Source of the DNA: Paraburkholderia agricolaris
Lineage (GTDB): Bacteria; Pseudomonadota; Gammaproteobacteria; Burkholderiales; Burkholderiaceae
Direction of reading: 5' to 3'
Assembly: GCF_009455635.1 (NCBI RefSeq)
Contig: NZ_QPER01000002.1
Span: forward strand, 1,736,001-1,800,000
Length of the DNA stretch: 64,000 nucleotides
The notes below the pieces were generated by a model, which had not been told where the DNA came from, did not search any database, and worked only from the letters and a program-made list of their open reading frames with translations. Made by a program: the position numbers and the translations under genes. Shown here in pieces: positions 56,120 through 64,000 of the stretch; position 1 is the first letter of the stretch, and every line of letters starts with the position of its first letter.

Positions 56120-56148
56120 AGAAAAGCCCGCATTTTGCGGGCTTTTCT
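56120..56148. terminator. Terminator of the porin gene
   Basis: AGAAAAGCCCGCA / TGCGGGCTTTTCT stem with a TTT loop, directly after the porin stop codon. Confidence 0.92.
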
Positions 56149-56321
56149 GTTTTCGCTGACGAAGCGGTCCCGCCCTCATGCTCTCAGGCCGCTCATTGTG
56201 TACCATGCGGATTGCCGTGCCCGCTTTGTGCCTTCGCTGCCGCCGGGTGGAGGCGGCCAGCACGATGAAGGTCGAATGTGAAGCGCCCGTTATCCCCACA
56301 CGCTGTGCCGGATGAACTGAC

Positions 56322-57476
56322 ATGCAGATAGAGCCGTTTCAGATTGCCGTGCCCGACGCCGACATAGACGATCTTCGCCGGCGTATTCGCGCAACCCGCT
56401 GGGCCCCGGCGACGCCATCGCCCGCGTGGCAGCAAGGCGCCGATTCCGCGTGGCTGCGCGAACTCGCGCAGTACTGGGCCGAGCGCTTCGATTGGCGGGA
56501 AGCCGAGCGCAAGTTGAATCGGCAGCCGCAATTTCTCGCGGAGGTCGAGGGGCAGCGCGTGCACTTCGTGCATCGGCGCGGGGTTGGCCCAGCGTGCTAT
56601 CCGCTCGTCGTCACGCATGGCTGGCCCGGATCGTTTTTCGAGTTCCACGCGTTACTCGATCGCCTATGCGACCCGGCCGCCTTCGGCTGCGATCCGGCCG
56701 ATGCGTTTGACGTCGTCGTTCCGTCGCTGCCCGGCTTCGGATTCTCGCAGGCTCCGACAGAGGCCGGTACATCCGCGTTTCAGGTGGCGGACCTGTGGGC
56801 CTCGCTGATGCGCGGTCTCGGTTATGAACGCTTTGGCGCCCAAGGCGGCGACCTGGGCGCGGGCGTCTCGATCGCGCTCGCGGCAAGGCATCATGAACGT
56901 GTCGATGGCATTCATCTCAACTTCCTGCCGAGCTCGTATGAGCCCGCAAGCGGCGCCGCGCAGACACCGCTCACGCCCGCGGAGGAAGCCTATCTGCGGC
57001 ACAAGAACGAATGGGCCGCGCTCGAAGGCGGCTATGCGCACATGCACGGCACGAAACCGCAGACCGCGGCGGCGTCGCTAAACGATTCGCCGGTGGGGCT
57101 CGCCGCATGGATCGGCGAGAAGTTTCGCGCATGGAGCGATTGCGACGGCGACGTCGAGCGGGTGTTTTCGAAAGACGAGCTGCTCACCAATATTTCGCTT
57201 TACTGGTACACCCAGAGTATCGGCTCGTCGATGCAGATGTACTGGGAAAACCGGCTGCAACCGATGCGTTTCACCGAGGGGCCGCGCGTCGTGCCGCCGG
57301 TAGGATTTGCCTGCTTTCCGAAGGAAATCAACCAGCCGCCACGCACGTGGCTCGAGCGGACTTTCAACGTGGTGCAATGGAGCGACATGCCGGGCGGCGG
57401 CCATTTTGCCGCGCTGGAGAAACCGGATCTGCTCGCAACCGAGATTCGCAAGTTTTTCAGGAAGTTGAGGCACTAG
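56322..57476 (+). CDS. Epoxide hydrolase (EHN-domain type)
   Basis: 384 residues. The N-terminal EHN lid-like domain (FQIAVPDADIDDLRRRIRATRW) is followed by an alpha/beta hydrolase core: THGWPGSFFEF oxyanion motif, nucleophile Asp in GAQGGDLGAGVS (about 175), and catalytic His in PGGGHFAALEKPD. It hydrolyses epoxides to diols; the EHN domain is shared with juvenile-hormone/microsomal epoxide hydrolases. Transcribed alone. Confidence 0.92.
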   Translation: MQIEPFQIAVPDADIDDLRRRIRATRWAPATPSPAWQQGADSAWLRELAQYWAERFDWREAERKLNRQPQFLAEVEGQRVHFVHRRGVGPACYPLVVTHGWPGSFFEFHALLDRLCDPAAFGCDPADAFDVVVPSLPGFGFSQAPTEAGTSAFQVADLWASLMRGLGYERFGAQGGDLGAGVSIALAARHHERVDGIHLNFLPSSYEPASGAAQTPLTPAEEAYLRHKNEWAALEGGYAHMHGTKPQTAAASLNDSPVGLAAWIGEKFRAWSDCDGDVERVFSKDELLTNISLYWYTQSIGSSMQMYWENRLQPMRFTEGPRVVPPVGFACFPKEINQPPRTWLERTFNVVQWSDMPGGGHFAALEKPDLLATEIRKFFRKLRH

Positions 57477-57686
57477 GTGTCGATTCGATGGCATGATCGG
57501 TTCGGCGATGATGTGCCTGGCCGACATGGCCAGCGTGTGTTCCGAAGCGAATCTTCAAATATCGTCAGGGCGTATTGCGGTGCCCCGGCGGCCGCGTATG
57601 ATCGGCAGGGCAACAAGAACAACGCAGTGACGCAGGTCTGAGCACAACGCGTCTCAGAGCAGGCTCTGCGGGAAAACTAAAAAACA

Positions 57687-59054
57687 ATGCAGACAATGAA
57701 GGCCATTACGCGGCGTGTCATCTATTTCACGCGCGACGCTTCGCCAGAACTATTGGCGAGCTTCGAGGAACGCGATTGGGAGGTCGAGGTGATCGGCTCG
57801 GTTCGAGACGTGCGGCGAGCCGTGGACGATGGCTCGCTGGCGGCCGGACTGGTCGATCTGTCGAGCGTGTTCGACGTTCATGACATTGCCGCGCTGGAAG
57901 GCTGCCTGGCAATGCCGAACGTCGGCTGGGTCGCAATGACCGCCACGCCGGAGCTCGATGAGGCCGCCGTGCGCCGGCTGGTGCGCGACTACTGCTTCGA
58001 TTATGTGACGCTCCCTGCCGCGAACGCCAGGATTGTCGATACCGTCGGCCATGCCTGCGGCATGATCGCGCTCGGCGAACCCGTGTTCGTCAATACGTCG
58101 ATGGCGGAAGGCGAGATGATCGGTAACTGCGATGCCATGCTCGCGTTATTCCGCTCGATCCGCAAGGTCGCGACAACCGACGCGTCCGTCTTCGTTTACG
58201 GTGAATCCGGTACCGGCAAGGAGCTGACCGCGGCGGCGATTCACGCGCGCTCGCCGCGCCGTAGCGAGCCGTTCGTTGCCATCAACTGCGGCGCGATTCC
58301 GCCGCATCTGCTGCAGTCCGAGTTGTTCGGCTACGAGCGCGGCGCGTTCACGGGCGCGAGTCAACGCAAAATAGGGCGCGTCGAGGCCGCTCACGGCGGC
58401 ACGCTGTTTCTCGACGAAATCGGTGACCTGCCGCTCGAAAGTCAGGCAAGCCTGCTGCGTTTCCTGCAGGAAAACACGATCGACCGCCTGGGCGGCATCG
58501 ACTCGATCGATGTCGACGTGCGGATCATTTCCGCCACGCACGTCGATATGGAGGCCGCGATTAACGACGGGCGTTTCCGCGCGGATCTGTACCACCGCTT
58601 GTGCGTGCTGAGAATCGACGAGCCACCGCTGCGCGCGCGCGGCAAAGACATCGAACTGCTCGCGCTGTACACGCTGGACCGCTACCGGAAGGATGCGAGC
58701 CGGCGGGTGTACGGTTTTTCGCCGGACGCGATCGCAGCGATGCATCAATACGACTGGCCCGGCAATGTGCGGGAACTGATTAACCGGGTTCGCCGCGCGA
58801 TTGTGATGTCAGAAGGGCGAACGATTGGTGCGGACGACCTCGAACTCTCCAACTACGTCGAGGTCGTGCCCGTGACGCTTGCGCAGGCGCGCGAGACGGC
58901 GGAGCGGCAAGCCATCGAACTCGCGCTGCTGCGCCATCGCGGGCGGCTCGGCGACGCCGCGCGCGAACTCGGCATTTCACGCACCACGCTGTACCGTCTG
59001 CTCATTTCGCACGGTATGCGCGAGGGGGAAGACAGCACCGTGGCCGAAAGCTGA
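57687..59054 (+). CDS. VpsR-like sigma54-type transcriptional regulator
   Basis: 455 residues. The N-terminal ~130 residues are a VpsR-type degenerate receiver domain. The AAA+ domain has Walker A GESGTGKE (about 173-180), the sigma54 loop GAFTGA, GTLFLDEIGDLP and FRADLYHRL; a Fis-type helix-turn-helix (GDAARELGISRTTLYRLL) ends the protein. Close relatives control exopolysaccharide and biofilm genes in response to c-di-GMP (VpsR in Vibrio, BerB in Burkholderia). The GAFTGA loop is intact, so it should work with RpoN. Upstream of a glycosyltransferase gene. Confidence 0.88.
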   Translation: MQTMKAITRRVIYFTRDASPELLASFEERDWEVEVIGSVRDVRRAVDDGSLAAGLVDLSSVFDVHDIAALEGCLAMPNVGWVAMTATPELDEAAVRRLVRDYCFDYVTLPAANARIVDTVGHACGMIALGEPVFVNTSMAEGEMIGNCDAMLALFRSIRKVATTDASVFVYGESGTGKELTAAAIHARSPRRSEPFVAINCGAIPPHLLQSELFGYERGAFTGASQRKIGRVEAAHGGTLFLDEIGDLPLESQASLLRFLQENTIDRLGGIDSIDVDVRIISATHVDMEAAINDGRFRADLYHRLCVLRIDEPPLRARGKDIELLALYTLDRYRKDASRRVYGFSPDAIAAMHQYDWPGNVRELINRVRRAIVMSEGRTIGADDLELSNYVEVVPVTLAQARETAERQAIELALLRHRGRLGDAARELGISRTTLYRLLISHGMREGEDSTVAES

Positions 59055-59474
59055 TGCGAAGATCGCGCGGCGTTGGCCAATCTGCCCAGCTAATGCACCC
59101 AGCTAATGCCCCCAAGTAAGTTATTCACGCAAATGTCAAAACACCGGATCGCTGCGCGTACTTTCGACCTCCCGAAAGCCGATTGACGGCGCCCGCGTTG
59201 CGTCTCGCTGGCTTTTGGCGGAAAGGGGATGCAAGGACGTGAAACGATAGCTCATACCTGATAGCCGCGGCCCGGTTCATCCGATTCCATCGCCGCGGAT
59301 CATCACCCGGCTCGAGCGTGACGCCACCAGGGCGCGAGCCGCGGCACGACGGCTCTCGCACCACCTCGCGCGGGCTTCTGGCTTGCCGCCCGATACGACC
59401 TGTGGATCAATCCGCGAACGATTACGGCAGCGCTGGAAAAAGCGAACCGTCTCTCACACATGGTGAGGAACAAC
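59055..59474. other. Intergenic region with short tandem repeat
   Basis: About 420 bases without a supported gene. CCCAGCTAATGC occurs twice in tandem (59085-59096 and 59098-59109). No terminator with a T-tract is visible after the regulator gene. The remainder shows no recognised motif. Confidence 0.4.
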
Positions 59475-60425
59475 GTGAATCTTTTTCCTTGCACGCTGGT
59501 GTATGTGGATGTCGATGCGAATCCGGGGCCCAACTCGAGGAATCGCGATCCGCTGTCGTATGTGAGTCAGGCGATCTGCCTGAACAACAGCTTGCGGCAG
59601 GTCGGTATGCCGAAGCTGACCATCATGACCAATGCGCCGGCACTGGTCGCGTCGCGGCTCGACAAGGTGACGCCCGAGCGCCGGCCTGCACTGATGACCT
59701 TGAAGGCGACGATCGAGTTGCCGAAGAACACGCCGTTCTACGCCGCGCATTTCAAGCTGGATCTGATGGACCAGATAGCCGGTTGGCTGCCAGCCGACAC
59801 GATGCTGTTGCTGCTCGACGCCGACATGGTCGCGCTGCTGCCGCTCTCGCGCGATCTGATCGGGCGCTGCGCTGAGGCGGGGCTCGGCGCCTTCGATATT
59901 TCGGATCAGGTATTTCCGCCGTACGGCAGCGAACGCGTTGTCGCGGATCTGGAAATCGTCGCGGACAGGCGGCTCAAAAATCCGCGCTGGTACGGCGGCG
60001 AGTTTCTAATGGCGACGCCCGCTGCATTGCGCCGGCTGGTGCCGCGCGCTCGCGCCAGCTACACCCGCTATATCAGCGAAATCGAGCGGCTCGGACATCA
60101 CGGCGACGAAGCGTTCATTTCGGCGGCGCTCAATATCCTGGCCGACGAGGGGCAGGGCCTGATCGAAGTGGGCGCCTATCAGGCGGTGGGCCGCCATTGG
60201 CCGGGCAATAACTATCGGGACGTGCGCTGGTTTCGCTGCTGTTCGTTTGTCCACTTGCCAGGTGGTAAGGCGTTGCTGGAACGAGAAGCGCGTTTCGCGG
60301 ATTTTGTGCCGGACCGCTTCTGGCGCCATATGCGACAGGCGCATCTGCGTGGCCGCGTGCGCCATGCACTGAAACGCATCGCCCGGTGGCTGAGTGTGGA
60401 GCGTCTGGCCACGCGGTCTGCCTGA
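59475..60425 (+). CDS. Putative GT-A glycosyltransferase
   Basis: 316 residues from GTG 59475, with GAGGAA 4 bases upstream (ATG 59460 lies ahead of that motif). The layout resembles GT8-like enzymes: an N-terminal nucleotide-sugar region (TLVYVDVDANPG), then a DxD-type metal motif in LLLLDADMVALLPLS (about 110-120), and ISDQVFPPYGSERV. No transmembrane helix. It would transfer a sugar in polysaccharide or glycan synthesis. It follows a VpsR-like regulator; no other polysaccharide genes are near. Family placement is uncertain. Confidence 0.6.
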   Translation: MNLFPCTLVYVDVDANPGPNSRNRDPLSYVSQAICLNNSLRQVGMPKLTIMTNAPALVASRLDKVTPERRPALMTLKATIELPKNTPFYAAHFKLDLMDQIAGWLPADTMLLLLDADMVALLPLSRDLIGRCAEAGLGAFDISDQVFPPYGSERVVADLEIVADRRLKNPRWYGGEFLMATPAALRRLVPRARASYTRYISEIERLGHHGDEAFISAALNILADEGQGLIEVGAYQAVGRHWPGNNYRDVRWFRCCSFVHLPGGKALLEREARFADFVPDRFWRHMRQAHLRGRVRHALKRIARWLSVERLATRSA

Positions 60426-60524
60426 GACTTGCACGGCGTGAAGCGTTAGGCCATCGCATTCTGCGGGGCACTACGGCAGCAGCGGGGTCTAACTGTGCGC
60501 GGGCATGTACCGGCGATTTTGCCT

Positions 60525-61292
60525 CTATGACGGCGGGAAAAAACCGTGATACCGGGCGTTGCCGGCAACGTTGGTTTCAACGAGGTGACCGGCCGCGCCT
60601 ACCGACTGGAGCGTTTCAACGGTGCCAGTGCGATTCGACACGAAGGTCCACTGCGCGGCGGCGTCCTGCGACTGGCCGCTCGTGTGTATTTTGCGCAGGG
60701 CGCTCAACAGCGCCTCGCTATCCGGCGAAACCATGACAAAGCCCTCGTTCGCAAGCGCAGCCTCGTTCAGGCCGAGCTCGGTGCACACCTGCATACGCAG
60801 CGGCGCCTCGAGCTGATTCGCGCGACGCGACTGCTCGATCTGCTCGACGGTTACCGCATCGACAAGGATTCCCTGCCGGAGCAGCGGCTTGTTTTGCCAC
60901 GCGTCAGGAGGACAGCCCTTGTTCTGCGGCGCCAACTCGACGAACGGATTGATTTCGGCGGGATAGATCCGGCAGACCAGCGGCCGTTGCTCGTAGATAT
61001 TGCAGCGCATATCGGCGCGCAGATTGGGACAGGCTCCTTCGAATGCCGCGGCGAGCACGATCGAAATACGGACCGGCAAGCTTCCGCTCATGGCCTGTGA
61101 CGACCGGGCCCGTTTGTATTCCGCTTGCGCATTGCCGGGTTCGGGCTCAACCGGCCACGGGATGGCCTCGCAAATGAGTTCCATCCGGCCGCCGCGCTCG
61201 AGCCACGCGATAGCCTCGGTAACCGTCAGCGCCAGGCGCAGGTCGTGGCAGCATTTGCCGCATTCAGTACATTCGAAATCGATGTCATTCAT
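60525..61292 (-). CDS. YkgJ-type Cys-cluster protein (zinc/iron-chelating)
   Basis: 255 residues from ATG 61292 (GAGGG 7 bases upstream; ATG 61295 is possible). The YkgJ signature FECTECGKCCHDLRLALT with the CxxCxxxCC cluster starts at about residue 6, and CNIYEQRPLVCRIYP supplies further cysteines. The family binds a metal cluster; the function is unknown, with proposed roles in Fe/Zn handling. The C-terminal ~60 residues are poorly conserved and low complexity. Confidence 0.8.
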   Translation of the reverse strand: MNDIDFECTECGKCCHDLRLALTVTEAIAWLERGGRMELICEAIPWPVEPEPGNAQAEYKRARSSQAMSGSLPVRISIVLAAAFEGACPNLRADMRCNIYEQRPLVCRIYPAEINPFVELAPQNKGCPPDAWQNKPLLRQGILVDAVTVEQIEQSRRANQLEAPLRMQVCTELGLNEAALANEGFVMVSPDSEALLSALRKIHTSGQSQDAAAQWTFVSNRTGTVETLQSVGAAGHLVETNVAGNARYHGFFPPS

Positions 61293-61427
61293 CATAAATC
61301 CCTCGCCGCGAAAGTCTACGCTGGCTTTAGTCGGACCAGATGAAAAATTCTGACAGCAAAGTCGATAAATTTTTGCGGCGAGTGGGTCGGGCAACCGGAG
61401 TCCGCGCCTCGCGCCCCCGAAGCATCC

Positions 61428-62333
61428 CTAGCTGTTGAGATCGGGATTCTTTTGCGCGATCTCGTGAACCCACTCGCTAAACACCCGCACGCACATGCTC
61501 TGCCGGCGGTGTGGATACAGCAGGGAGAGGGGCACGGACGGGCATGGGTAGGCGCCAAGAATTTCGCGCAACGCGCCGGCCTCGATCGCCTTCGCGACCA
61601 TGAAGCGCGGCACCTGGATCATGCCGAATCCTTCGATCGCGAACCTCGCAAACACCAGTCCTTCGTTGACCGCGAGTGCGCCATCCAGTGATTTTCTGAC
61701 CAGCACCCCGTCCACTTCGAACTCGAATGGGTAGACACGCCCCGTGCGCGCCGAAAAATAGTTGACGGCCCGATGGTGTTCGAGATCGTCGGGCGTGGCG
61801 GGCTCGCCCATCTGCTCGAGATACGCCGGCGCGGCACAGGTGGTCAAACGGACATTGCCAATCCGCCGCACGATGAGGTTTGAATCGTCGGGAGTCCCGA
61901 TCCGGATCACGCAGTCCACGCCTTCCTGAATGAGATCGACGTTGCGGTCGGCCAGCCCCATCTTCACGGTGATGTCGGGGAAGCGCGTATTGAAATCGCG
62001 CATGACAGGCAGCAGCACGTTGGCGGCAAAGGTGGCGGACGTGTCGACGCGAATCGTGCCGCGCGGGTTTTGCCGCTTGCTCGACAACGCGGACTCGGCG
62101 CCGGAGACCTCGGCCAGAATGCGCGCGCAGTATTCGTAGTAGAGCGCGCCGTCGTCGGTGACCTGCACGCTGCGCGTGGTGCGATTCAGCAGGCGGACTC
62201 CCAGATGGCTCTCCAGATTCTGCACGAGGGTCGACACCGACGCGCGTGGCATTTCCAGCGAATCGGCCGCCCTGGAGAAGCTCGATGCGTCGACGACACG
62301 CTTGAACACCGCCATACCTTGAAGAATATCCAT
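61428..62333 (-). CDS. LysR family transcriptional regulator
   Basis: 301 residues. Winged helix SFSRAADSLEMPRASVSTLVQNLESHLG at the N-terminus and a CrgA-like effector domain ending in YPHRRQSMCVRVFSEWV. It is divergent from the ArsR-SRPBCC-GST operon, 136 bases apart, which is its likely target by position only. Confidence 0.92.
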   Translation of the reverse strand: MDILQGMAVFKRVVDASSFSRAADSLEMPRASVSTLVQNLESHLGVRLLNRTTRSVQVTDDGALYYEYCARILAEVSGAESALSSKRQNPRGTIRVDTSATFAANVLLPVMRDFNTRFPDITVKMGLADRNVDLIQEGVDCVIRIGTPDDSNLIVRRIGNVRLTTCAAPAYLEQMGEPATPDDLEHHRAVNYFSARTGRVYPFEFEVDGVLVRKSLDGALAVNEGLVFARFAIEGFGMIQVPRFMVAKAIEAGALREILGAYPCPSVPLSLLYPHRRQSMCVRVFSEWVHEIAQKNPDLNS

Positions 62334-62469
62334 ACCGGGTGGTTCCCTCGAATGTGGCCGATCCGCAGTCTAGAACGGACCGGCGATGCGCCGCAAACAG
62401 AAGTCCGCGCGATCTGGGCAGCCTACGAAAAATCTTGACAGCGCCTACGATCCATCTATAGTTCACCAT

Positions 62470-62805
62470 ATGGCAAAGTCTCCAGTCAGTCAGCTCGATC
62501 GCACGTTTTCCGCCCTTGTGGACCCGACACGGCGGGCCATCCTCGCTCGCCTTGAGCGGGAGCCCGGGCTGTCGGTCACGGAAATCGCGCGGCCGCTGCC
62601 GCTCAAGCTCCCCGCGGTTATGAAGCACCTCGACGTGCTGAGCGACGCGGGTCTGGTATCGCGTACAAAGAGCGGGCGGACGGTGTCGGTCGATCTGGTC
62701 GCAGGGCCGATGGAGGAGGCAATGGCATGGTTGAGACGCTATGAGCGTTTCTGGTCCGCGAGCCTCGACCGGCTCGCCGATTTTGTGGAGGGAGACGGGC
62801 AATGA
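62470..62805 (+). CDS. ArsR-like winged helix regulator
   Basis: 111 residues from ATG 62470. ArsR helix-turn-helix: FSALVDPTRRAILARLEREPGLSVTEIARPLPLKLPAVMKHLDVLSDAGLVSRTKSGRTVSV. No metal-binding cysteine motif (CxC), so it is not a metal sensor. It overlaps the SRPBCC gene by 4 bases (ATGA), the conserved ArsR-SRPBCC pairing. Confidence 0.92.
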   Translation: MAKSPVSQLDRTFSALVDPTRRAILARLEREPGLSVTEIARPLPLKLPAVMKHLDVLSDAGLVSRTKSGRTVSVDLVAGPMEEAMAWLRRYERFWSASLDRLADFVEGDGQ

Positions 62806-63254
62806 CCCAGGAAAAGCCGAGCCTGACTATCGTGCGGCGCATCAAGGCACCGCCAGCCCGAGTGTATGCCGCTTGGACCCGGCCCGAACTGATGGTGCGC
62901 TGGTGGGGGCCCGACGCCGGGCCGGTACTCAGCGCCGAAGCCGATCCGCGCGTGGGCGGCCGCTTTCGCGTGGTGTTCCAGACACTGGATGGCGAAACGC
63001 ACGACTGTCGCGGCGAATACCTGGAGGTCGAAGCGGACCGCAAGCTCGTCTTCACGTGGGAGTGGGTCACGCTGCCCGAGCGCCGCTCGCAGGTCACTCT
63101 CGGGCTGCGTCCGATCGAGGAGGGGACCGAGCTCACGCTTACGCACGCACAGTTCTTCGACGAAGCCGCACGCGATGCTCATCGGAGCGGCTGGGGTACG
63201 GCTCTCGACAAGCTCGACGCATTCATGGCTCGACTGGAAGACGAAGGCAACTGA
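62802..63254 (+). CDS. SRPBCC/AHSA1 domain protein
   Basis: 150 residues, an AHSA1-type START-like fold (TIVRRIKAPPARVYAAWTRPELMVRWWGP; GGRFRVVFQTLDGETHDCRGEYLEVEADRKLVFTWEW). It forms a hydrophobic ligand-binding cavity; enzyme or ligand carrier. Translationally coupled to the ArsR gene before it. Biological ligand unknown. Confidence 0.9.
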   Translation: MTQEKPSLTIVRRIKAPPARVYAAWTRPELMVRWWGPDAGPVLSAEADPRVGGRFRVVFQTLDGETHDCRGEYLEVEADRKLVFTWEWVTLPERRSQVTLGLRPIEEGTELTLTHAQFFDEAARDAHRSGWGTALDKLDAFMARLEDEGN

Positions 63255-63294
63255 CGCAGGTCGGAAACACATTCAACTCATACCGAGGTCGAAT

Positions 63295-63942
63295 ATGAAG
63301 CTCTATTATGCTGAGACACTGGCTCCGCGAAAAACCTGTGCAGTGGCAAAGTATTTAGGTTTGCCAATCGAATACACCTTCGTCGATTTGACGAAGGGTG
63401 AGCATCGCAAGCCGGACTATCTGGCGATCAATCCGAATGGCAAGGTGCCGTGTCTCGTCGATGGCGGGAGAAGCATCTGGGAAGCCGACGCGATCATCAG
63501 CCATTTCGCCACGCGCGCGAAGTCCGACCTCTGGCCGACCGACGACCGGCAGATCGACGTGCTGCGCTGGTTTAGCTGGAACAACCACCATTTTTACCCG
63601 CATGCCGGCATGCTTTACTTCGAGTCCATCATCAAGCCGGTGTTCGGACTCGGCGGCCCCGATCCGTCGAAAGTGGTTGAAGAGCAGGGCATGTTTCGCA
63701 AATCCGCCAGCGTGCTCGAGCAGCATCTCAAAGGCCGTAAATGGCTGCTGGGTGATGGCCTGAGCGTTGCGGATTTCTCCGTTGCCATTGCGCTGCCCTA
63801 TGCGAAAACCGCAGCCATGCCGCTCGACGAATTTCCGGAAATGCAGCGCTGGCACGATCAACTGAACGAGATCGAAGCATGGCGCAATCCGTTTCCGGTG
63901 CGTTCGGCAACCTCCGCCGCGAACGCTGCGCTCAACGCGTGA
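63295..63942 (+). CDS. Glutathione S-transferase family protein
   Basis: 215 residues. The N-terminal thioredoxin-like domain has MKLYYAETLAPRKTCAVAKYLGLPIEYTFVDL and the cis-Pro turn NPNGKVPCLVDG, then EADAIISHFA; the C-terminal helical domain holds FSVAIALPYA. It conjugates or reduces with glutathione in the cytoplasm. It lies 40 bases after the SRPBCC gene and overlaps the next start by 4 bases (GTGA). Confidence 0.9.
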   Translation: MKLYYAETLAPRKTCAVAKYLGLPIEYTFVDLTKGEHRKPDYLAINPNGKVPCLVDGGRSIWEADAIISHFATRAKSDLWPTDDRQIDVLRWFSWNNHHFYPHAGMLYFESIIKPVFGLGGPDPSKVVEEQGMFRKSASVLEQHLKGRKWLLGDGLSVADFSVAIALPYAKTAAMPLDEFPEMQRWHDQLNEIEAWRNPFPVRSATSAANAALNA

Positions 63943-64000
63943 AAATACGCGTCATGTGCTGCGCGATCGTTGCACTCGCCATGACCTTGCTCGCCAGTTG
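63939..64000 (+). CDS. Partial lipoprotein gene (5' end only)
   Basis: Only the first 20 codons lie in the window: MKIRVMCCAIVALAMTLLAS, a typical lipoprotein signal peptide, with TG at the edge that would be the lipobox cysteine. GTG start overlapping the GST stop codon. Product unknown; it ends the ArsR-SRPBCC-GST operon. Confidence 0.6.
   Translation, partial: MKIRVMCCAIVALAMTLLAS

Noticed and set aside
54950..56323. 457-codon frame antisense to the porin gene
   Set aside because: No start signal or recognisable domain; the porin is certain.
1..64000. CRISPR arrays, tRNA, rRNA, insertion sequences, prophage genes
   Set aside because: Looked for on both strands; no repeat-spacer array, cloverleaf-type sequence, transposase, integrase or phage structural gene was seen.

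Overview
The window is high-GC (roughly 62-65 %), densely coded chromosomal DNA of a Burkholderia-type betaproteobacterium, most probably Paraburkholderia. This rests on gene content: ACC deaminase with its Lrp-type regulator AcdR, a general porin of the Burkholderia type, DUF4148 proteins, a VpsR-like sigma54 regulator, many LysR regulators, and an intergenic hairpin repeat that I recognise from Paraburkholderia genomes. No rRNA, tRNA, transposase, prophage or CRISPR array was seen. The assignment to genus is inference.

Layout. 1-2.9 kb: a PEP-mutase/isocitrate-lyase-type lyase (cut by the window start) divergent from a PrpR-like sigma54 activator, with a recognisable -24/-12 promoter and palindromic upstream sites. 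3-7 kb: ahpC-ahpF behind an OxyR-like site, then a lone alkane hydroxylase alkB. 7-9.3 kb: doxX and pirin divergent from a LysR regulator. 9.3-11.3 kb: a genus-type repeat, then acdS/acdR. 11.4-14 kb: an exported MsrB-MsrA pair and a MipA/OmpV outer-membrane protein. 14-18.1 kb: a hydrolase and an MFS pump divergent from a LysR gene, plus a LuxR-type regulator. 18.2-24.6 kb: LysR divergent from an aminotransferase / class II aldolase / ketopantoate-reductase-like operon, convergent with an MhpA-like flavin monooxygenase and its small DUF2783 partner. 24.8-32.2 kb: AI-2E-type permease, DUF445 membrane protein, and a two-gene SbcD/SbcC-like nuclease-ATPase operon.

32.2-39.9 kb is the corrin-ring block of cobalamin synthesis: a leftward operon cobG-cobH-cobI-(cbiG-cobJ fusion) behind a cobalamin riboswitch, and a rightward operon cobL-cobK-cobM. 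It mixes the oxygen-dependent CobG with a CbiG-type module, and no cobF is present in the window. A 3' remnant of a polyamine-binding-protein gene lies between cobM and a rhomboid protease.

40-64 kb holds single genes and short operons: rhomboid protease, AraC/GyrI regulator with a secreted hydrolase, DHA2 efflux pump, DUF1488 and DUF4148 proteins, carbonic anhydrase, DJ-1/PfpI protein, DNA dealkylase AlkB, BON lipoprotein, a large lipoprotein glycoside hydrolase with a PA14 domain, a DMT transporter, a membrane-anchored protein with a DUF4148-like tail, a porin, an epoxide hydrolase, a VpsR-like sigma54 regulator with an orphan glycosyltransferase, a YkgJ-type cysteine-cluster protein, a LysR gene, and an ArsR-SRPBCC-GST-lipoprotein operon cut by the window end. 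The overall theme is accessory metabolism, oxidative-stress defence and regulation. The less explained parts are the glycoside hydrolase, the hookless SbcCD-like pair, the amino-acid catabolic cluster, the corrin-pathway hybrid and several intergenic palindromes.
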